DNA of 6,720 nt from Bacteroidota bacterium (lineage in GTDB: Bacteria; Bacteroidota; Bacteroidia; AKYH767-A; JABDAW01), in assembly GCA_023251595.1 (NCBI GenBank), contig JAHEYM010000226.1, positions 1 to 6,720 on the forward strand. The letters run 5' to 3'. The position numbers and the translations under genes were made by a program. A model generated the notes under the pieces. The model was not told the origin of the DNA. It saw only the letters and a program-made list of their open reading frames with translations, and searched no databases. Each line of letters opens with the position of its first letter. Position 1 is the stretch's first letter. This document shows positions 1 to 5,707 of the stretch, piece by piece.

Positions 1-3
1 AAA

Positions 4-3000
4 TTACTTAACAGCAGTCGCTATTCTCCTTGCTCTTTCTTTTTCACTTTCATTATTTGTTCCACCACCACGTTGTGACCGATCGAAATCGAGCACGATA
101 GGAGTTGCAATACAAATAGATGAATATGTTCCCACCACAATTCCGATAAGAAGTGCAAATGAGAAGCCGCGGATCACTTCACCACCAAAAATAAAGATGG
201 AAAGTAACACGAAGAAAATCGTAAGTGAAGTATTAATTGTTCTGCTAAGCGTAGCATTGAGAGCCTGATTCAGAATCGGTCCAATTTCTTTTTTCTGATG
301 CATATTTAAATATTCCCTCAACCTGTCGAACACAACCACCGTATCGGTAATGGAGTAACCCATAACCGTCAACACCGCTGCGATGAATGCCTGATCGACC
401 TCGAGTGCGAATGGAAGAACTCCGTTCAAAATCGAGAAGAGCGAGAGTACAATTACCACATCGTGGAAGAGTGAAACTACAGCACCCAGTGAGAACTGCC
501 ACTTCTTAAACCGGATAAGTATATAGAAGAACACGACAATGAGGGAGAACAGAATTGCCCAAATCGCTGATATTTTAATATCCTTCGCGATGGTCGGTCC
601 CACCTTTTGTGAACTCATAATTTCGTAAGTATTTCCACTTACTCCGGCAAGTCCCTCCTTTAATTTATTTTCAACCAAAGAATCTACTTCCTGACCATTA
701 TTTTCGATCATGAAGGTCGTAGTAACACGCACCTGATTATTGCTACCAAATGTTTTCACATCGGGTCGAACACCGCCAAACGCAGGTTTCAGTGCATCCA
801 TAACCTGAACAGTAGTTACATCTTTATCGAATCTTACAACATAATTTCTTCCACCTTTAAAATCCACACCGAAGTTGAAACCACGAATAACAATAGAAAT
901 AATACCCGCTGTGAGAATAAGTCCCGAAATCACATAATACCATTTACGTTTTCCGATGAAATCGAAATTGATATTTTTGAAGGCGTTTTCTGTAAGTTTA
1001 GTCGCAAATTTAATTGTCTTGTTTTTACCTAATCTCCATTCAAAAATAAATCTGGTGATAAAGATAGCGGAGAACAATGACGTAAGAATACCAATAACGA
1101 GTGTCGTAGCAAAACCCTGAATCGGACCTGAACCAAAAGAATATAGAATAATTCCGATTAATAGCGTCGTAACATTCGAGTCAATAATAGACGAGAACGC
1201 CATCTTATATCCATCATGAACAGCGAGTCGGACTCCTTTTCCGTTCCGTAATTCCTCCCGAATCCTTTCATATATAAGTACGTTCGCATCTACCGACATA
1301 CCGATGGTAAGCACAATACCTGCGATACCTGGCAGCGTAAGAACCGCTCCCAGCGAGGCAAGTACACCAAAGATAAAGAAGATGTTGGCGAAGAGAGCTA
1401 TATCAGCGACAGCACCTGCATTGGCATAATAAAATACCATGAAAATAAGAACCAAAACAAGCGCGATGATAAATGACAACATACCCGCATTGATTGCTTC
1501 CTGACCGAGCGACGGACCTACAACTGCCTCCGACACGATACGTGCAGGAGCAGGAAGTTTACCGGCTTTAAGAATATTCGCAAGATCTTTCGCCTCATTA
1601 ATTTCGAAGTGACCGGTGATTGAAGAACGACCATTCGGAATTTCATTTTGAACTGTCGGGAATGAGTAAACCATATCGTCGAGCACAATAGCGATGCTCT
1701 TACCAATATTATTATGTGTGAGACGTTTCCATTCGCGCGCTCCATCGGAGTTCATACTCATGGAGATCTCCGGCGCGTGATCGAGTTGACCGAAATCCTG
1801 ACGGGCGTCGGTAATTACATCGCCTTCGAGCGGAGCTTTTAATTCTCTTCCACTTGTTTTTGTAGCGATAAGTTCGAGTGCATTGTACGATTTGGAGAGT
1901 GGTTTCACTGTCCACAAGAATCTCACCTCGCGCGGGAAAATGGAACGAATCTGTGGCAGATTCAATAAACTATCTACACGTGCGGTATCTTTCACCATAC
2001 AACGTCCGACAGCCGGACCTTTATCGCGAAGCACTTCCTGTTTCTTATCATTCTGCTCTGTAACCGGATTCAGAATGATAAACAGTGGGTGATCTTTTGC
2101 AAATTCTGCAGCTGATTTTTTACCGGTGGTGTCGCCTTTTGTTGTATCGTTTTTATCGAGAGCTGAAAGGAGATCTTTTGCTTTTGAAGTGTCAGTTTTT
2201 GCTTTCGATGTATCATTTACTGCAACCTTATTTTTAGACGTATCATTCGCTGCCTTTGCATTTTTGGAAGTATCTGTTCCTGAGACTTTCTTACCTGAAT
2301 CACCAGGTTCAACCACATCTCTCGAAACAATCTTTTTCAGTTCAGAATCCGCTTTGGCTAAGAAAGGATAGATCTCTTTATTATCATAAGTTTCCCAGAA
2401 CTCGAGTTTTGCTGTTCCCTGAAGCAGTTTACGAACGCGATCTTTTTCTTTCACACCGGGAAGCTCGATCAGAATTCGACCTGAACCACTCAGTTTCTGA
2501 ATGTTTGGCTGTGACACACCGAATTTATCGATACGTGTCCGGAGAATGTTGAATGTTCGGTCGAATGCATCGTCTGCTTCCTTATGTATGACGGCTAAAA
2601 CTTCGTCGTTTGTTGAATTGACTGAGATCTTGGATTGAAGATCAGCATTGGCAAAAACCGCAGACAGACGGGCGTTCGGATCCAATTTCTTAAACTCTTC
2701 ACCAAAAAGAGTTACAAAGTCTTTTTGAGAGGTTTTCTGGCGATCGACAGCGCTTGCCATTGCCTTGTTAAAGGTAGGATCGGGACTGTTATTCGACATC
2801 GCACGAACCATATCGACGAGAGAAACCTCCATCGTAACGTTCATACCACCTTTTAAGTCAAGACCAAGATTGATCTCACGTTCTTTACATTCGCCGTAGG
2901 TATATTTCTGAACCAGAATGTTGTAAACCGGTTCTCCACGAACTGAATCCAAATAGCGCTTTTCAATGATGGAATCCCCATTGGAGATTGACTTTGCACG

Positions 3001-3099
3001 ACTCTCGACGGAGTGCGTGACCCATGTAAAAGACAACTGATATAGGCAGACAACTGCCAAGGCAATAGCCACAAATGTGATGGCTCCTTTACTCTGCAT
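4..3099 (-). CDS. secDF: Protein translocase subunit SecDF (SecD-SecF fusion)
   Basis: This is an inner-membrane accessory of the SecYEG translocon that uses the proton gradient to pull exported proteins to the periplasmic side. The 1031 residues cover both halves in one chain. There is TM1 at about 6-26, then a large periplasmic region to about 535 that opens with the SecD motif LGLDLKGG (78-85). A five-helix SecD bundle spans about 537-686 and contains GMSVDANVLIYERIREEL, with Asp604. The SecF half has TM7 at about 721-739, FNFGVDFKGG (741-750), GPTIAKD (834-840) and a final bundle with MGYSITDTVVVFDRLRE (Asp919) and LSRTINTS (Arg953). By family knowledge these residues match the proton-path Asp/Asp/Arg of Thermus SecDF. 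The chain is much longer than the roughly 735 residues of the Thermus and Bacillus fusions, as is usual in Bacteroidota. The extra length lies in the SecD periplasmic part, including a DTSK-rich linker. The start is the ATG preceding TM1. No Shine-Dalgarno sequence is evident. The gene is complete, and its 3' neighbour lies outside the window. Confidence 0.97.
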   Translation of the reverse strand: MQSKGAITFVAIALAVVCLYQLSFTWVTHSVESRAKSISNGDSIIEKRYLDSVRGEPVYNILVQKYTYGECKEREINLGLDLKGGMNVTMEVSLVDMVRAMSNNSPDPTFNKAMASAVDRQKTSQKDFVTLFGEEFKKLDPNARLSAVFANADLQSKISVNSTNDEVLAVIHKEADDAFDRTFNILRTRIDKFGVSQPNIQKLSGSGRILIELPGVKEKDRVRKLLQGTAKLEFWETYDNKEIYPFLAKADSELKKIVSRDVVEPGDSGKKVSGTDTSKNAKAANDTSKNKVAVNDTSKAKTDTSKAKDLLSALDKNDTTKGDTTGKKSAAEFAKDHPLFIILNPVTEQNDKKQEVLRDKGPAVGRCMVKDTARVDSLLNLPQIRSIFPREVRFLWTVKPLSKSYNALELIATKTSGRELKAPLEGDVITDARQDFGQLDHAPEISMSMNSDGAREWKRLTHNNIGKSIAIVLDDMVYSFPTVQNEIPNGRSSITGHFEINEAKDLANILKAGKLPAPARIVSEAVVGPSLGQEAINAGMLSFIIALVLVLIFMVFYYANAGAVADIALFANIFFIFGVLASLGAVLTLPGIAGIVLTIGMSVDANVLIYERIREELRNGKGVRLAVHDGYKMAFSSIIDSNVTTLLIGIILYSFGSGPIQGFATTLVIGILTSLFSAIFITRFIFEWRLGKNKTIKFATKLTENAFKNINFDFIGKRKWYYVISGLILTAGIISIVIRGFNFGVDFKGGRNYVVRFDKDVTTVQVMDALKPAFGGVRPDVKTFGSNNQVRVTTTFMIENNGQEVDSLVENKLKEGLAGVSGNTYEIMSSQKVGPTIAKDIKISAIWAILFSLIVVFFYILIRFKKWQFSLGAVVSLFHDVVIVLSLFSILNGVLPFALEVDQAFIAAVLTVMGYSITDTVVVFDRLREYLNMHQKKEIGPILNQALNATLSRTINTSLTIFFVLLSIFIFGGEVIRGFSFALLIGIVVGTYSSICIATPIVLDFDRSQRGGGTNNESEKERARRIATAVK
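2179..2277 (-). repeat. DTSK-rich low-complexity linker coding repeat inside secDF
   Basis: SecDF residues 275-307 contain four Asp-Thr-Ser-Lys units (276-279, 286-289, 296-299, 303-306). The first three are spaced by ten residues and the last by seven. The wider stretch at about 260-335 is rich in Lys, Asp, Thr, Ala and Ser and adds two DTT units (318-320, 323-325). It sits between the first SecD periplasmic subdomain (ending near residue 240) and the segment resuming near HPLFIILNP (337-345). It is probably a flexible, disordered insert in the periplasm. Codons differ between units, so the repeat is better preserved as protein than as DNA. Confidence 0.75.
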
Positions 3100-3113
3100 G
3101 CAATTAGATTTTT

Positions 3114-3140
3114 GGGCTTATTTAATTAAAATTTGAGCCC
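3114..3140 (-). other. Possible 5'-UTR hairpin upstream of secDF
   Basis: GGGCT at 3114-3118 is complementary to AGCCC at 3136-3140, with a 17-nt AT-rich interior that itself holds the palindrome TTAATTAA (3122-3129). It lies between the predicted secDF promoter and the start codon, about 15 nt upstream of the ATG, so it would fall at the very 5' end of the message. The stem is only five G/C-rich pairs closing a large loop, so a folded role is uncertain. Confidence 0.25.
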
Positions 3141-3141
3141 G

Positions 3142-3172
3142 CAAAGATAGGATTTCCATTCAGAAAACGCAA
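3142..3172 (-). promoter_or_regulatory. Predicted Bacteroidota sigma-A-type promoter of secDF
   Basis: Read on the minus strand, a TTG (3172-3170) is followed by a 20-nt spacer and TATCTTTG (3149-3142). This fits the Bacteroidota pattern of a -33 TTG/TTTG and a -7 TAnnTTTG about 19-20 nt apart. Transcription would begin a few bases downstream, near 3135-3138, leaving a 5' UTR of roughly 37-40 nt before the ATG at 3099. The call rests on motif match and position only. Confidence 0.65.
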
Positions 3173-3209
3173 TGTATAAATTGATAAAAAAAGGAAGGGT
3201 AAAAAAACT

Positions 3210-3217
3210 TAATTTTG
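3210..3217 (+). promoter_or_regulatory. -7-like box TAATTTTG abutting the propeller gene start
   Basis: TAATTTTG matches the Bacteroidota -7 consensus TAnnTTTG exactly and ends 4 nt before the ATG at 3222. The nearest upstream TTG (3181-3183) is 26 nt away, wider than the usual 19-20, so the -33 part is weak or absent. If the box is used, transcription would start at or very near the ATG and the message would be leaderless or almost so. This is consistent with the lack of a clear Shine-Dalgarno sequence. Confidence 0.4.
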
Positions 3218-3221
3218 AAGC

Positions 3222-5426
3222 ATGTTAAAAAAGACTGTTTTACCCGCCCTCATCATGGTTATTCTGTTGACAGGCAACCTCTTGGCTCAGCCGAATGTCC
3301 ACCGAAATGACAGCATTCCTGTATTCATAAATGCTCAAGCTCTGCCAAATGCCTGGGCAGGAGGAATGAATTTTCCCCAATTCTCATCAATCGATCTTAA
3401 CAATGATGGAATAAAAGACCTGTTTGCTTTCGACCGCACAGGAAGTAAAGTGATGACTTTTCTGAACCAGGGTATTCCTGATTCGGTTTGCTATAAATAT
3501 GCTCCTCAGTTCGAAACTGCCTTCCCTCCGCTTCACGATTGGGTTTTGTTAAAAGACTTTGATTGCGATGGTTATGAGGATATTTTTACTTACGGAACCA
3601 ATGCAATCGCGGTTTATCACAACGATTTTCTGACGAATGGATATTTGTCGTTCAGTCTCCGTTCACCCAACCTGACTTCTCAATACGATTCTTTAAATCT
3701 CAATATTTACGTAACCCCGGTGAGTATTCCTGCAATTGAAGATATTGATGGTGATGGTGATTTAGATATTCTGACCTTTAATGCTTTAGGTGGTTTTGTA
3801 GAATTTCACAAGAATCTTACGATGGAGCAATATGGAAATTGTTCTCGTCTCAAATATACAGAAGCTGATGCATGCTGGGGAAAATTTCAAGGGAATGCAA
3901 CATCCAACACAGTTACACTGAACACATTTTGCCGTTACACGCATCCGACAGATACAATATATTATCCTGCAAATCATTCTGGTTCTACATTGTTAGCCCT
4001 TGATATTGACGGCGATCACGACAAAGATCTGGTGATCAGTGATGTTATTTCAGGGAATCTTCTTTTGGTGACAAATGGCGGTGATTCCATTTCCGCTCTC
4101 GGAATTGCTCAGGATGATTCGTTTCCGTCTAATTCTGTTCCGGTGAATCTCTTTAATTTCCCGGCTTCATTTTATGTTGACGTAAATAATGACGGCAAAC
4201 GCGATCTGTTAGCAGCACCCAACGCTCCTAATATTTCCGAAAATTTCACCGGTATATTATATTATAAAAACACTGGTACCGCTGCTTCACCTGTATTTAC
4301 TTTTGCTTCACATTCTTTTTTACAAGATCAGATGATTGAAACCGGCGAAGGTTGCAATCCTGTTTTCTTCGATGCAGATGCAGATGGATTATTGGATTTA
4401 ATTGTTGGGAATTACGGATACTTTTCCGATCAGGGTTCTTATCCATCGGGTTTATCATATTATAGAAATACAGGAACGAATACCAATCCTGAATATACTT
4501 TAATTACCCGCGATTATGCCGGAATCGAAGCGCTTGGATTAAATGCAATATATCCGACTTTCGGCGATCTGGATGGAGATGGCGATATGGATTTGCTGGT
4601 CGGTGAAACAACCGGAACGATGATTTATTATAATAACACCGCAGGTGCAGGAAATCCCGCGAATTTTGTTTTAGTTCCTGCAACATTTCAGAATATCGAT
4701 ATAGGAAATTTCGCGATGCCGCAAATTATTGATGTTAATCGCGATGGGAAGTTAGATTTATTGGTCGGAAATTCAAGCGGTACGATTACCTATTTTGAAA
4801 ATACAGGAACAGTTAATGCGCCTGTCTTCTCCACGCCTGTCACTAATTTCGGGGGAGTGAATGTCAGAGAGACAGGATATATTACAGGTCACTCTTCTCC
4901 CTTTATGTTTGAAGAAAATGGTCAATATAAATTAATGGTTGGCTCTGAAAAAGGGTATATTCATTTCTATGACAACATCGATGGAAATCTCACGGGAAAC
5001 TTTACAGAAGTCGATAGCATGTACGGCAATTGGTTGGAAGGAACAAGAACCACAATTAGTGGCGGTGACATAAATGGAGACGGGAAAATAGATTTCGTAA
5101 TCGGAAATTATGGCGGTGGTTGCGCAGTATATACTTCACCTGGTGTAAATGGTATTGAGAATATTTCGGGTGAAAAAATGTCTTTCAATCTACGGCCTAA
5201 TCCGGCGAAAGAAGAACTTTGGATTGATTTAGCTGGACAAAAACTTCAACCCGAAAAAATAAGAATATCAGACATTGAAGGAAGAATATTAAAAGAAATT
5301 AATTGGGTGAAAAATGTCTCATCAGCGAAATTGGATATATCTACATTACGGCCCGGTATATATATGGTTGGTATTTCGGGTGAAAAATATGGAGCTTCTA
5401 CACGAAAGTTGGTGGTATTCAGATGA
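3222..5426 (+). CDS. Secreted FG-GAP/VCBS beta-propeller protein with T9SS type A sorting domain
   Basis: This is a predicted secreted or cell-surface protein of 734 residues; no specific ligand or enzyme activity can be assigned. Residues 1-22 form a Sec signal peptide (MLKK, hydrophobic core, likely cleavage after LLA). Nine DxDxDG-type calcium-loop repeats follow, each starting an FG-GAP/VCBS blade: residues 58-66, 112-120, 174-182, 261-269 (DIDGDHDKD, with His for Gly), 320-328, 384-392, 449-457, 504-512 and 616-624. A tenth blade near 560-585 keeps the strand pattern but has EENGQYK in place of the acidic loop. A longer insert between blades 3 and 4 (about 195-255) carries Cys207, Cys218 (in ACWGKF) and Cys237. 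The C-terminus (about 654-734) has FNLRPNPAKEELWIDL, then RISDIEGRIL, LRPGIYMVGIS and a final KLVVFR, which is the T9SS type A sorting domain. By family knowledge this directs outer-membrane passage and cleavage or anchoring. It has its own -7-like box and is divergent from secDF. Confidence 0.93.
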   Translation: MLKKTVLPALIMVILLTGNLLAQPNVHRNDSIPVFINAQALPNAWAGGMNFPQFSSIDLNNDGIKDLFAFDRTGSKVMTFLNQGIPDSVCYKYAPQFETAFPPLHDWVLLKDFDCDGYEDIFTYGTNAIAVYHNDFLTNGYLSFSLRSPNLTSQYDSLNLNIYVTPVSIPAIEDIDGDGDLDILTFNALGGFVEFHKNLTMEQYGNCSRLKYTEADACWGKFQGNATSNTVTLNTFCRYTHPTDTIYYPANHSGSTLLALDIDGDHDKDLVISDVISGNLLLVTNGGDSISALGIAQDDSFPSNSVPVNLFNFPASFYVDVNNDGKRDLLAAPNAPNISENFTGILYYKNTGTAASPVFTFASHSFLQDQMIETGEGCNPVFFDADADGLLDLIVGNYGYFSDQGSYPSGLSYYRNTGTNTNPEYTLITRDYAGIEALGLNAIYPTFGDLDGDGDMDLLVGETTGTMIYYNNTAGAGNPANFVLVPATFQNIDIGNFAMPQIIDVNRDGKLDLLVGNSSGTITYFENTGTVNAPVFSTPVTNFGGVNVRETGYITGHSSPFMFEENGQYKLMVGSEKGYIHFYDNIDGNLTGNFTEVDSMYGNWLEGTRTTISGGDINGDGKIDFVIGNYGGGCAVYTSPGVNGIENISGEKMSFNLRPNPAKEELWIDLAGQKLQPEKIRISDIEGRILKEINWVKNVSSAKLDISTLRPGIYMVGISGEKYGASTRKLVVFR

Positions 5427-5506
5427 CCTCATCCCCGACCCTTCTCCCAAGGGAGAAGGGAGTTGAACATCCCTCTCCCTCCGGGAGAGGGACTGAGGGT
5501 GAGGTC
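5425..5506. repeat. REP-like compound inverted repeat (three-way junction)
   Basis: An outer stem pairs GACCTCA (5425-5431) with TGAGGTC (5500-5506) and extends by CCC (5433-5435) with GGG (5497-5499) past a one-base bulge. It encloses two perfect hairpins. The first is CCCTTCTCCC (5439-5448) with GGGAGAAGGG (5451-5460). The second is CCCTCTCCC (5471-5479) with GGGAGAGGG (5483-5491), with loop TCC. The two inner hairpins are near-copies of each other. Its GC-rich make-up contrasts with the AT-rich flanks. It resembles the dispersed CCTCACCC/GGGAGAGGG REP-like palindromes known from many bacterial genomes. Its left end overlaps the stop codon of the propeller gene by two bases. Confidence 0.8.
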
Positions 5507-5510
5507 TTTT
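5425..5510 (+). terminator. Possible rho-independent terminator of the propeller gene
   Basis: The compound GC-rich stem begins at the stop codon of the propeller gene, and TTTT (5507-5510) follows its last paired base directly. This would place a strong RNA structure plus a short U-run at the 3' end of the message. The U-run is short and the structure is branched rather than a simple hairpin. Termination, or 3'-end protection of the mRNA, is therefore inferred only. Confidence 0.35.
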
Positions 5511-5514
5511 CACT

Positions 5515-5690
5515 AAAAATTAATCTGCGAAATCTGCGCGAAAAAAAACAAATCTGAGCGACAAAAATAATCTGCGAAAATCTGCGAAATCTGCGCGAAA
5601 AAAAACAAATCTGAGCGACAAAAATAATCTGCGAAAATCTGCGAAATCTGCGCGAAAAAAATTAATTTGCGAAATCTGCGCGAAACAACA
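5515..5690. repeat. AT-rich tandem repeat array, 57-bp unit
   Basis: Two 57-bp units are identical base for base (5525-5581 and 5582-5638). A third copy begins at 5639, keeps CTGCGAAATCTGCGCG and then diverges after about 23 nt. Within the unit the short motif ATCTGCG, with the variant ATCTGAG, recurs among A-runs, so there is an inner periodicity as well. The ends carry 29-bp near-identical direct repeats (5515-5543 and 5657-5685, one C/T difference). No start codon, RNA gene or CRISPR-like unique spacers are visible. Because 57 is a multiple of three, reading frames stay open across the copies, which produces spurious minus-strand ORFs. The array ends about 18 bp before the mqnE start. Confidence 0.9.
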
Positions 5691-5707
5691 ACTAGAATAG
5701 AGAATAT

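Noticed and set aside
1878..2856. Several plus-strand ORFs of 61-98 codons and minus-strand ORFs in other frames across secDF
   Set aside because: All are shadows of secDF, whose own frame is continuous and carries recognisable SecD and SecF motifs from end to end.
3100..3221. Small gene or leader peptide in the divergent intergenic region
   Set aside because: No start codon with a meaningful open frame and no ribosome-binding signal. The region is accounted for by promoter-like elements.
5162..5387. 16-nt exact direct repeat (TATTTCGGGTGAAAAA at 5162-5177 and 5372-5387) around the T9SS sorting domain, both coding ISGEK
   Set aside because: One copy precedes the sorting domain and the other is in its last strand. 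The repeat is short, in frame and explained by similar peptide and codon use. It is too weak to claim a recombination junction.
5515..5690. CRISPR array
   Set aside because: The repeats are directly adjacent or contain the same sequence throughout. There are no unique spacers of even length, the repeat is not palindromic and no cas gene is present.
5655..5707. mqnE promoter at TTAATTTG (5662-5669)
   Set aside because: One fixed base of TAnnTTTG is wrong and there is no TTG at the expected distance upstream, so I did not annotate it.
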